Part shown: in pieces, positions 36,669 to 49,000 of the stretch | Position numbering within the stretch: the stretch's first letter is position 1 | Layout of the letters: every line of letters begins with the position of its first letter | Assembly: GCF_000002235.5 (NCBI RefSeq) | Contig: NW_022145611.1 | Span: 4,392,754-4,456,753, forward strand | Direction of reading: 5' to 3' | Source: Strongylocentrotus purpuratus | Lineage: Eukaryota; Echinodermata; Echinoidea; Camarodonta; Strongylocentrotidae | Length of the DNA stretch: 64,000 bases | Notes under the pieces: model-generated | Told to the model about the DNA's origin: nothing | The model's input: only the letters and a program-made list of their open reading frames with translations | Database searches by the model: none | Position numbers and translations under genes: made by a program

Positions 36669-37599
36669 TAGATTTTGTAAGACATTCCATTTCATTAAAT
36701 ATTTTGGACGGATACTTGTTTTGTTTATCCATATCTATTAATTCAAGTTACATATTAGTTAATAATACACTATTATAATACAAATATATTGTGAAATATT
36801 TTGAAAGGAAATTTTGTTAGGGTGTATACAAGGAAGAAAGAGCTTACTTTTCTTGCTCTGAGAAATCTTTTTTTTTCCTTCTTCTTTTTGTTAAATGTTA
36901 GCAGATCAAATTGATGCATATCTTTATACTGTCATTGAATTCATCAATTTTACAGAATATTTCATTCTATTAATTGATAGAAAGGAGTGATGGATTGCTT
37001 AACTATGGTAAACATAATGAAACTGTTGGGTAGAAAAATAAAAAACCGATTTTTGTGTTTTGCCCACATTTCTCATAAGAGGGATTCAAAGGTCCGTACA
37101 TATATCAAAGACAGCAATATTCATGTTTTTAATTCAGGCCATTAGCTTGCAGTTCCTGTGTTTGATTATTAACTGTCGAATACTGCTGTATAATCCATTT
37201 GATCTTGTTTTTTAAAATCAAGAATATCAACTTGATTTTCCTAACTGAACAGCCCAATCATTCCATGGTCAGGACACATAATGTGAGCATGGAGCTAATG
37301 TACATCCTCCTCAAATTTCTGTATATATCATGGAAACTTGCTGAAAAGTACATAGTTGTGATATTTGTTTGTATCTTGCAGACATGTCATTATACATATG
37401 TAGTCAAGAAAGATTTTTGTTTATGTAACTGGGCATGTAACAAATATTTATTCATCACTTATGCATGTATAAGAGATTACTGTATATAAGATACGTATAG
37501 AGAACATTGAGAGACTATGTTGTGTGTTCAAATTTGATACACCTTTTCATTCTTCATTCTTATATCCTATTTTCATTTATTATCTATTTGTTGAATAAA
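36669..37599 (+). other. GMF 3' untranslated region, probable
   Basis: AT-rich sequence after the GMF stop. A canonical AATAAA at 37594-37599 is the best polyadenylation signal in range. An earlier aataaa near 37035 could give a shorter transcript. Confidence 0.5.
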
Positions 37600-39419
37600 G
37601 ACGTATATCTTATATATATGTTTTAGTGTATTTTTATATTTTGGATGATCAATCATGTTATCTTGTGGAATGATGACTACAATTTTTCAGAAGAACCAAT
37701 TTTAAGAAAAATGTATACAAAAACATGTATATATTTTGCTCTGCCGCAAAATTTCAAACTACTTCTTTTTAAAAAAATTGCCAATTTACACTCTAAATGT
37801 TATAAAATATAGATGAACTCTAAATATGAAAGATAAAACCAAATTCTGACTTGTCAAGGCACTTGTACATGTAGACACATGCATGAGTAGGGAAGGCAAC
37901 TTTGAATTAACTTTTCTTCTTATGCTCTTCAACCCTTAAATATACGAATGTCTCATAGATTTTTATTTTTGTATGTGTGCAAATGATAGCAAAGTCAGTA
38001 TACTTATTTTTTCAAAGTATATATTATTAGTCCCCTTTATACCTTTATTTTACTTTTGTGTTTTACTTTTATTTCTGTTCTCTTTTCTCTGCTTGCAGAG
38101 GACATCACATTTTTATTCAAACTTAATTCAGGCTCATTTTTCTGCCTACACTCTTCTCTGTAAGCATAGACTCTACTTGTGTGTTCAGAGTGACAAATAA
38201 GTGACAACTATGTATTAAAGTCGAAATCGTTATAAGTGTGAACATTTTGCAAATAATCATGGGCCATACCGCTTAGCCTATGTAAACTTAAACAAGTGTT
38301 GCATTTTAGCTAACAAATTAATTAAAGTTTTTAATACTTTCCACTGCTAAATCTTAACTATAATCTCATTTTCTGATCTCTATACTGTCCTTACTGTATC
38401 GGGTGTATTCTTTATAAGTCTTCCACAACTTTCATCTTTCTACGTCAGATCATGAATGACTTTCCAATTTGTATACACAGCGAGCATGTAAATAGAAATA
38501 TGAAATCTTGTAGTATATGTTGAGTTGGGTAAGAACTCTGGATGTGTATGTTTATTGAGTAAACAACAGTTTGTGTTGCATTTTGACTTTATTTGAGTTA
38601 AACAAGATACTTTATTGAGGTCTTTCAATTATTCATTTATCTGGATTCTCACATTTTGAAACATATTTCGATCAGCAATTATAGTAATATTAACTTGGCC
38701 TATATAGGTTTAAGGTACACGTATATGAGTATTAAAAGTTTGCTTATTCTGACGTCATATAAAGTCACATATTTTTATACTAGTTTTTGGAGCTCAATAA
38801 TTTTAAAAGGATTAGTGAATGATAGATCAAGATGTAACTCTGTTAATGCAGTATCAATTTATGATCGTTACACTTAACAAATTTTATTGTGTATGTGATA
38901 TATTTATTTGATATTTCATGAGCTATGTTTTGAAAAAGTTTTTTTAATGATCATGATATTTAAAGGTGATGAACATGGATAAAAAGGAGACTGAATGTGA
39001 TTAGAAAACTTTACCCTTACATTTTTGGGCATCTCTACCATTGTTGATGTATACATTTGTCACTGTATTGTACGCCCCAATCATTTATAAAGTCATTTCC
39101 TCAAATTTATGAATGAGCTCTATGAATAATATCCTTAGATGAAATAACAAAGTATTTTCTCCCAAACTCTCAAATTGCAGTATGCATGCAGTAACCGATG
39201 ACTAGAGAAAAGATTTCAGGTCCTTATTGGTCGAAAGAGACAAAAGTGCTCATGAGAGGATGCTATGGGGTGTGCTATAGTCTGCTGTTTAACTTGCCAT
39301 ATAAGGCTTGTTTTCCATATTCTTAAAGATATAAATAACTTGAATATGCTTGACATGTGAGGAGTAACAAATAATGTGCAAATCCATCAAGTCATGATTT
39401 TTTTTTAGAAATTAATAAT
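37600..39419. other. Intergenic AT-rich stretch
   Basis: No supported gene, tRNA or element. The short frames have no recognisable motifs. Confidence 0.5.
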
Positions 39420-40590
39420 AATTGATAATAATAATAATAGATCACATTTATAACGCGCCTAATACATTGTTTCTAGGCGCAGTGGTGCTGTTGTCCCAGC
39501 AGCCATTAAGTGAAGCAATGTCCTTACACGAAATAAAGCCGGGACGACAGCACCACGAATACACAATATTATTCAGTACAAAATTACAGTTTGTTACAAA
39601 TCAATGAATAAATCAACTTAATCTAACTTAAATTGTGCTAAAGATGACTTATTTCATAACAAACAGTAGTACGACATCATTTATTTATGGTATGGATTTG
39701 AACAGATGGGTTTTTAACATTACTTTGAGAGTGGATGGAGAAGGAGCATATTGAATGTAGGACGGGAGGCTATTCCACAACTGGGGGGCAGCTTCAGAAA
39801 GTGCTCTATCACCGTATCTTGTTTTCACACGAGGGCCAGGAATTAGTTGAACGTGAGAGGAAGTTGAAGCACGCAAGGAGGGGGGTTTGGATTTTACAAG
39901 ACTGGAAAGGTACGTGGGGCATTGACCGTTACGGATTTTAAAGGCAAGGAGAAGAATTTTAAATTGGATACGTTGAATTACTGGCAGCCAGTGGAGATTG
40001 CGGAGGATTGGAGTAATATGTTCACAAGGTCTTGAGCGGGTAACTAGACGAGCGGCAGCATTTTGGATACGTTGAAGAGGAACAAGGTTGGAGGGTGGCA
40101 AATTAACAAGGAGGCCATTAATTACAGTAGTCTAAGTGGGAAGTGACAAATGCATGTATCAGTCGTTCTGTAGTGGGTTTATCTATAAAAAAAATCCTAA
40201 TTTTACCAATTTTGTGGATACCATAAGATGCAGCTTTACATACTTTCCTTATGAGCCTTCATATTGAGAGCAGTGTCTTTTTTGGCCGATTCAGAGGTAC
40301 ACAATTGTGTGTCATCTAAAACAAAATCTGTCAAGGGCTAGGGTTTACGAAACTGAGATGTGATGTGAAGTAATTCAGATTTGTCAATGTTAAGCTCAAG
40401 ATAGTTTTTCTGTGCCCAACATTTCACATTACTAACACACTCTTCAAGATTTGTCAAGCTAACCGACCGGTGACGGGCTCAAGGATTACACACAACTGCG
40501 TATCGTCCGCGTATGTTACATGGTATATGTTTCTATGTCCATTTATTACATCGCTGAGCGGACCCTGGGGCACGCCATGCAAAAGAGGGA
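39420..40590 (-). pseudogene. L2-like LINE, 3' part of reverse transcriptase and tail
   Basis: Read on the minus strand: GVPQGPLS near 40580-40555, then TYADDTQLC near 40515, then a diverged WAQKNYLELNIDKSELL-like stretch near 40420. It ends with an open frame at 40101-39685 (RIQNAAARLVTR, LHWLPVIQRIQFKILL, LWNSLPSYI). Frameshifts and stops separate the parts. The 3' end is gcgttataaatgtgatc followed by an ATT repeat (39420-39455). 5'-truncated and dead. Confidence 0.85.
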
Positions 40591-40779
40591 AATGGTTAAA
40601 TATACTTTTGTTGATTACAATTCTCTGTTCTCTATGTTCAAGGCAGGGGCGTAAATCCGTACCGAGGAGTGGGGGGATGATCGGCGATAGCCATCACATA
40701 CTAGCACGAGCACACGCCCACACTAATTTACACAAGCGCGCGCGATCGCGCACGCACAAACACACACATACTTGTAGAT

Positions 40780-41441
40780 GCCCTCGAATGAGGACCTATG
40801 AAATAACTCTCGCAAACATGGACTTTTTAAATTCCTTGTAAATGCCTTCAAACATGGACTCATGAATAAGGCCGTCAAACATGGACTTGTTAAATTCCTT
40901 GTTAATTAGGCGTTTTAACATGAACGTATTAAATCCCTTGTAAAGTCCTTTGAAAATGGACTTGATAACTTTAACCCAATGAAATGGACCTTTGACATTT
41001 ATTATTTATACACATACATATGTACCTCCGAATGTGGACATACTAGTTTGGCTAGGAGGAATTAGACCACCCAGGGTGGTCATGACAGGTGGCTATCTCA
41101 TCAACTCAGCTCTCGATCAATTAACATAAGAAAAAGAGGATCATGGGGGACCAATAGTCACCGATTACGCATTGTATTCTATAAATGGGGAGCAAGTAGA
41201 TACAAGTAGTACGATGGGGCTTTAAACGTCTTCAAGAATGGACTCAGTAAATAAACAGTACAAGCATGGACCTTTGACATTCCTTCGTATACATACCTTC
41301 AAACGTGGACTTGGTAAACTAGCATATTGAACGTGGACTTGGTAAACTAGCATATTGAACGTGGACTTGGTAAACTAGCATATTGAACGTGGACTTGGTA
41401 AACTAACATATTGAACGTGGACGTTTGACATTAGATAACAT
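40780..41441 (+). repeat. TGGACTT minisatellite
   Basis: Imperfect units around aaacatggacttgttaaattcctt run from about 40810. They end in about four almost perfect 28-bp units (aacgtggacttggtaaactagcatattg) starting at 41302, 41330, 41358 and 41386. Similar units occur in introns of the SET-recombinase gene (49600-49740 and 50655-50800). Confidence 0.85.
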
Positions 41442-44400
41442 ACCGGTACTGTCAAATGTGGATTTTTTTAATTAATCCAGCAACTATGGACTGCTTACTT
41501 TCCTTGTTGTTTATTGTACATGGTACCAGAACAAAAGTAAATTATTCAGAAATAACTATGTGAGCGTTATAGATGTGAAAATATATATTACTGGTATATA
41601 CATTCTACTACGTTTGTCATGAAACCATTTCCGAACATATCATAGTCTGCATGTTATACTACTCTACAACATAATGGACAACACGAAAGATTAAGGGTAG
41701 GCAACAATAATGGCAAATGCCATTTTTTAATCAAACAAAATATGCTTACGTTTTCATACACATAATCGTATGAAGTACATGGTCACAAGCTGGAGTACGT
41801 GTTATAAAACTATCAAACACAATGATCCAAGTAGGGAACCAAATGTCAAGTTCAAAAATTTTAAACAAATTACAAAAACATGTTTTAGTAAGAGAAAAAG
41901 TGACTTGCATAACAAACATATATATAGAACTCATAATACATGTATGGAATTTCAACACAATTAAAGTGTTCCTTTGACGTAGCGTAATAGATGCCAACGT
42001 CACAAATATGCTGTCACAATTAAGACTGTTTAACAGGTGCAATGAAAGATATAAAAAATTGTAGGTGACATACAATAAATCATGTACATCTTCATAATAT
42101 TTCACAGGCTTCAAGGTCTGTGTGAATGGAAATTTATCTAGCATTACAAAAAATTCCTTTAAGAGCAAAATATCTTTAACAGGATTCAAGCTGAACACTA
42201 ACTCGCTAGCAAATGGCTATAAAAGGCATATAACTATCGGTACAACTGAAATAATTAAGTGTGACCTCCGTTTAAAGCTGTAATTTGCATTTAGGACAAT
42301 TCGTATTAATTTTCTATTTCTATTTTTTCTTGCCAAACTGCATGGATCTGATTTTGTGCGGCTGATTGACCGTTTGCAGCTATAAAACTCACCAAAGAAA
42401 ATTTGTTTTCTGCCCCCAAGCCAAAACAGTCTGTCCCTGAAAGGTTTAATTTAAAGTTATATTTCAGATATCTCCATGAAAAGCATGGTCTTGCTGGGCG
42501 CTTGCAGCCCTGAGTTATTGCACTATATAGGCTTACATAGTTCTCCGTGATGGGTTATAAACTCGAAGGGTTTGATTCTTTTCTTTTTGTTAAATCCTAT
42601 GAACACGATCCCAATAGTTCATGAAAATTTACGTATATTTACGGATGTGCACCCTGAACCTTAATGATACCAATGACAAGGTTCAATAGTAGTAGACCAG
42701 TATACATTAACTCATAACAAGTGAATACAATAGTTCATCACTATAGGTGGGAGAAGAGGCCATCAATATGAATACATTTGTGGACTGGTGTATGGTTAAA
42801 TGACAACAAATTACAAACCTTACAAATCACATACTCCTAATTTTCTTCTTCACAAAACACTTTTAAGGAACAACTGGAGTTTTTACATTGTTGTACTTAT
42901 ACAAAAGAACTTAAACTACCCATCAATGTACCACAGGTATAACTAGCTAAACTGCTCATTGGATAGCTAGTACGTAACAAGTAAATATTTCATTTGGTGG
43001 CCTCAAGAATTTCATACTGTTTTTTTAGACTCGAGATAGGTTGTGACTACAAGCCTTCAAAGTAATTGTCCATCAATAGAAACTTATAAATACAAATAAC
43101 AAATATGCCTAACCATTTTTCAAAATATACTGTTAACACATAACCTTTTTTGTAAATACAAACATAACACTGACAGTGGCAGATTCAGGAGTGGGTTTGG
43201 CACCCCCCCCCCCCCTCAGAAAAAATTGTGTTTTTCAATCTTGTCTGTGTGTGGTTACAAGAATATTTTGTGTGAGCCTGAATTACACCCTTGTTGTTGT
43301 TGAAAATGTAAGAACCTTTGTATTAAATTGTTAACCCCCCCCCCAACCCCCACCCTAGCTAAGCAGGGTTAGGACTATACAGACAGAAACAAGTTTATTT
43401 GTTCCGTGTAAATCAGTCTGAATCTGTCACTGCCATTATATTTTTAGTAAAAAGAACTACATAACACATAAAAATTTTAGCCCAAAATTCTAACGTTGAA
43501 AGTGCAATAACAAACTGTATGACTTGAGTCATAGAGCATATATTGAACTACAAAATAAATGTGGGATTCACACTTAAAAAGTCAAGGAACCAACTGTTTC
43601 CTTTCATACTGAACTGAAAGATAACATATCTCTAACAATTTTAAAGTTATTCTAAACTTATAAAATAATCTCTTTTACTCAAAATTATGGCTTTTTTATC
43701 ATTAAATATACCAATTACCAAGAGATGTAGATTAGATCTATCAATCAGAGTGAAGTAATTTTGTTACGATCAAGTTGTTAGCATTTTATCTCACTCCACA
43801 ACTGTAGTATAAAGGACGTCCATATTTGTTGTAATATTTCTAAAAGCCCCAGTGCATATGAGGACCTCTTTAACAAACTTAAGATGATTATTTTCATATA
43901 TATAAACGTTATAATGCGTTGACATACAGGTACTGTACATGTTTATTCTTTGCCCCTAAATCCTGGTCAGCATACTGATAAAGCTGAAAACTAGTTTACT
44001 GATTAAAAAGAAATTAAACATATATGATCCATGTGCTTTAAGTAATATAAAACGATACTTGTGACATAATTTATGTCTTTAAATTCCTTGCTCATACACA
44101 GTATACATACAGTCTTCATTTATACCATATTACATCTTTGAAATCTACAGTGCTTAAATCAATTGCATCAATTAAATGAGGTGAATTGCTATTAAACGCA
44201 TTTATCTACACAAAATAATGTTGAAGTCGTACATATATTATGTGGAGAGGATTTATATAACTTTCATTAAAAACCAAACGATGAAACTTTTAGGGAACAT
44301 TTGTTTCTTTCATACTGATCTAGAACAAATGAAACCATAATATATAAATTTAGATTTCAAGTGAAGAGCATGAAATATTCTATATACCTATAATTATTGC

Positions 44401-45173
44401 TTCTCTTATATGAAGTTCCCATCCATCACCCTTCATATAATGAATGGGCAAAGTCATGTCACCAAGTTGCTGAATTAACAGTTTTTCACTCGATAGCTTC
44501 TTACTTCAATAGAGCTACACTACATGAACTTCCATACCGACTGTAGATATTTTACATAAACAAAAGGAAATCTATTTGTTGGTGCAACATTTCTCGAAAC
44601 CCAATTAAATGTGACTACACATTTTCAAAGTCTCAACTTTAAATAGAATCACAAAAGAAACAGGACATACAGACTACTTCCATAATATGAATCTTTCACG
44701 TATGAACTAAAGTAATCAATGAAATCAACTGAGGGTATCCCACATTTAACTAGTGACTGCATTATCTACTCCAAAAAAATCAACAATAAATTTTGTCTTT
44801 AGGGTTTGATGACATCTCATAATGCATACATGAGCAGCATTACAATACATTACACATTTCTCATGTACATGTATATCATCAGTTCTGAACCTAAACCTTC
44901 ATGTATGAACTTAACCAATTCCAAAAGGGAGGAGGGAGAAGGGATCTTGCCGAATTTTAAGTCAGGCAACAAACATATCTTTTTTCTGTCTAACTTAAGT
45001 GCCCCAATTATTTTGCATATATGTACAAGCACACAATGATAACAAATCATTTGGCAACAGCCTGACACGATAAGTCCATTGCCACATCCCCCTCCCCTCC
45101 CCTTTTGGGAGAAATGTCACAATGTCTACAGGTATATATAATATGTATCATGATGAGCATTCATAAATGTACT
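41442..45173. other. 3' flank or 3' UTR of the minus-strand gene
   Basis: AT-rich sequence with no supported coding. The long minus-strand frame at 41746-42198 has no recognisable family and biased composition. Part may be 3' UTR of the gene ending at 45174. Reverse-strand AATAAA (tttatt) near 43941 and 43393 are possible signals, but I cannot choose between them. Confidence 0.4.
43174..43435. mobile_element. CAGTGGCAGATTCAGG-type TIR element
   Basis: CAGTGGCAGATTCAGG at the left and AGTCTGAATCTGTCACTG at the right form imperfect inverted termini. The interior has C runs and no reading frame. It resembles the GMF-intron element at 35797-36257. Confidence 0.7.
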
Positions 45174-45672
45174 TTACATCTTCAAGAATCCCATTGCATC
45201 CTTCTTCCGAATCTGGTTTCGAACGAAATCTTTCACGTTGGTCCAAGATCGATCCCGAAAGGTTTGTGGCTCTGCATTGAAGAGTTTCAAAATATGTGCC
45301 TTTCCTGGTAGGGTACGTCTTAGGAGAAATGAGCCCAAATGGTCTGCGACAGTTGTCTTCTCTTTCAAAGTCCAGACTTTCCTGATTGGATGATTCTCAG
45401 AAGGACTTTTTGATTTCCCAGAGTAGGCACTACAGTCTGTTTACCAAGGAGAATATATATCTTTTAAACCTTCAATCAGAAAATATATTTCATTTTGAGA
45501 CAAAACAGCACATATAGCCCTGCGTCCATGCCATTGGTTCCCAGATAGAATAGAGTGAAACTGTCATGAAACATAAAACTAGAACTACATGTATACATTA
45601 TTCAAGTGAAAATACCCAGTACCATTTTTTGGTGGAAAATAATATAACCCTACATGTTGTATTAACAGGAAA

Positions 45673-45715
<43 letters not shown>

Positions 45716-46012
45716 GTGAAGTATATGTAAAGAAAATATGCTTCGGTCGATTCATCAAGTACTGGGTGTTCTATTTTTGTTAGGACAAATAATGAAACGT
45801 TCAAATAGTGCAACTGCATTCTAACAATCATAATTCAATCAATTAAAGCAGCCCTGACTCAAAGAAACTATATGCACCACTGGCTTTCAGCTACTGACTA
45901 GGATTTGACTTTCTCTTGTTTAACATACCTTCTGTCCTCACAGTCACCAAAGGTGAATCATCAGACTGCACATCTTCACCCTCAGAATCTGACTCGGCAT
46001 CAGTGATGTACT
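45174..46012 (-). CDS. C-terminal exons: acidic stretch and basic W/R module
   Basis: Exon 46012-45929 (phase 1 in, phase 1 out) encodes an acidic stretch with ITDAESDSEGEDVQSDD. Exon 45436-45174 encodes a module with RKVWTLKEK, VADHLGSFLL, LPGKAHILKLFNAEP, RSWTNVKDFVRNQIRKK, and then the stop after GFLKM. The pattern W..KE....H...L....P.K......P....R.W..VK..V.N.I resembles a tail I recall on related recombinase-like proteins of other animals, but I cannot name a domain. The phases fit the recombinase exon exactly. Confidence 0.75.
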
Positions 46013-49000
46013 CTACAAAAAATCAAAAGAAATATTTATAATTAGCATAAGTAATGTTATATCAGGCCCTTAACAGTGTTTTTATGTGTATACAAATATT
46101 CTGAAAAAGTATTTTTCTACATGAAAGGAATTAGCCTCATAGAATTATTTAGGACAAACTAACAACAGGAATGAAATTCATGCATGTCTTATATATAATT
46201 AATTTATAGTTTCAGTAATAAACATTTTAATTCATTATGAACACAACATAGTTCGACATGATTACAATGCTTAGTTCACGACAGATGCATGCACATTTCT
46301 CTCTCTTTCAATCTTTTGGACATCTATCAAACAGTCTTGCACAAAATCGCCAATTATGCACCCCCACAAAAAAATCTTAATTATTCATCTACTTTTTTTC
46401 TTTGTTAAGGTTCCTACGGTTCTGTATCCCTTTTTATAAAGATATATTGAATATGAAAAAGAAAATCAAATTTATTAGTTTGAAATTGCTGGAATATACA
46501 TGTTTATGTTCAATACATTGTTGTTGTGTTTTTTGTGTTACTTTGATTGCTACTATTATGTACATGTATTCATTAAGGACACCATGGAAGAACAGTGGTA
46601 TTATATTGATACACAGCTGGAATGGGCCATTCGCCATATTTTTTATTCAATTTACACTATGTATTATGTATTATTGATTTATGAAAATAAAAGCAAACAA
46701 AACCTGCACGTTTTTCTACTCTAGTTGTTCTTTGCAGTTTGCATGAAGAATTCAAAAGAAAATATTATGCACTTTACCTTCACTGGGATCCAACTGCACT
46801 TCCTCTAGTCCTTTATTGGCAAGACCTTCAAGATCTCCCCTCTCCATCTTCAGAAGAACTTTTGAAACCTTCGCCAGTTGCACTGTTGAATCTGGGAGTC
46901 TATAGTATTCCCGATGCGTTCTGATGTCATGCCCAAGGAAATTAGCTAAGACATCTAGCTCATTTTCCTTTAAATTCATAATCTGGGCTACAGTGGCAAT
47001 TTGCTTTCTCAGATGTGTTGCTCTGAGATGTTCTGGATGTTCAGCATTACATTTGGTGGAATGAACACGGATAGCATCGCATGCTCTCCGGTGCCCTTCC
47101 CCTGATCCAGCAAACACATATGTGTTGCTCTCCTCGATGCCAGCCTCACATCTCCTCTCTTTCAACAAGTCCATTGCCCTCTTCATTGTCGTTGTCAAAA
47201 GTACAGGCACCGTCCTCAAACGTTTTCCTACGATTTCGACTCTCCATAGAACTCGACAAAGTGCTCTCTCCCACTTGCTGAGAGCACCATCAATTATACC
47301 ACCTTCTCCTTGCGAGCAATTTTCATAATCTTGCATGGTCATTTTTGAGACCTCTCCAGGTCTTTTCCTGTTAAAGACAACAATATGTGCCAGCAGTACT
47401 TCAGAAAGATTATGCCATTCATGTGCAATTCTGTTGGTGTTGCTCTCTTTCTCAAGCCCATTCAATTTTGCATGCATTTCTCCCTTGAGATGTTTCGCAA
47501 ATTTGACTACATCTTCGGTAAGTGGCAACAACTTTGGGTTATTTCTTCTTCCTTCTTGAAGACTTCTTAGTGCATGGTGAGTTACATAGCTCCCCCATTG
47601 AAGGTCATACAGGGTCAAGAATGCCTTGCAACTTTTCTTGATGGCAGAGTTCTGCGTCATAATGGCTTTTCCTTGTAGAATCTCGCAACAAGTCTTCAGA
47701 CCATGTCCGATCTTTAATGCAAGACTGGGGGTTTTGTAGACATTGTTTTCAGCACAAAATCCTGCAGCCAGTTTTGTAGCAGACGTCACTGCAACAAACT
47801 TCTCAGGACGTATGAGACTTGCAAGATCGACATTGGTCTCCCCTGTCATTGATCTGTACTCGAGGACCATTCTTCCTAGCTCCCTTGACCGTTGCCTGAT
47901 ATAGTTCTCTTGGTCTCTGCTATGTCCATGTTTCATGGTTAACTTCTCAGCAAATTTAGTTATTAGGTCATCCGACCTGACCACAGCGGCTATATTGTCA
48001 TCGATCATGTTCGACAGGATTTCAATGGTTCTCGTATCCACCCCAGGAGTATTTGGTAGCAGCATTTTGGCAGCACGCACTTTTCCTCGTTTCTTTGTTT
48101 TCCCAGATGGTATACTATCAAGTATCTGGCTGCACTTGTGTTTCCACAATTCTGTCTTCGTGATAAAACCATAACAGTTTGAGCAGGGAACGTAATCTGA
48201 TGGATCTGACTTGTCTGCTGGCCTATGAACAACAATGAGTTCTCCAACTCCCTTCTTCAGGACAGAGATATTGTGTAGGTAGTTTCCATAATTGCGCATT
48301 AGTGTCAATTGTCTCACTTTATCCTTTTGGTCTTCACTAGAAAGCCATTTCTGCACCTGTGGTTCGTTTCTGTGTTTGGGAGTTTGTAAATGGCGAGGTA
48401 ATTTCTTCTGAGGTTCCATGCAGAAAGGACAATATTGGACTTTATCCCAGCTTTTGCTTCTTCCATTTGCTGTGGCATTCACTTGTATCCCTGAAGACCT
48501 ACTGCAGGCATGCAATACTGCTTTTGAGGTGCTGTCTACATGATTCTCACTGGTTGATGCTTCATCTTCAGGAGTGGGTAGACAACCACGATGAATATTA
48601 AAAGATCCAGGGATAGGAACGACAGGACTCATCTCCCTTTCCCCAACATCATCATCAGATTCCGGTATGTAATCCGGGTCAGAATCATCTGTTAGATCTG
48701 TAGTAGTTTCCGACAGGTCTGACACCTCTGACATGGCCTGAAAAAAAAACAGTAAGAGAAACTGAAATTAGAGTCCATATAGAAAGCAAACATCAAATAT
48801 CTCCTGCTGAATTGGTCAAATGTAAGTACACTATTAAGGCAAATTATGTTTTATAGGTCCCCTGACATGCATGTTTACTTCTATGCTGGGTCTGCACGAT
48901 AGATCAACAAACCATTAACTGTTTTATCTTAATGTGTATTATGTATGTTTTTAAAGATTTTTTGTGTGCATTTTTCTAGACCCTAATTGTTAAAGTCCCA

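Noticed and set aside
41746-42198. 150-codon minus-strand frame
   Set aside because: AT-rich hydrophobic composition, no recognisable domain, no splice context and no duplicate to show conservation.
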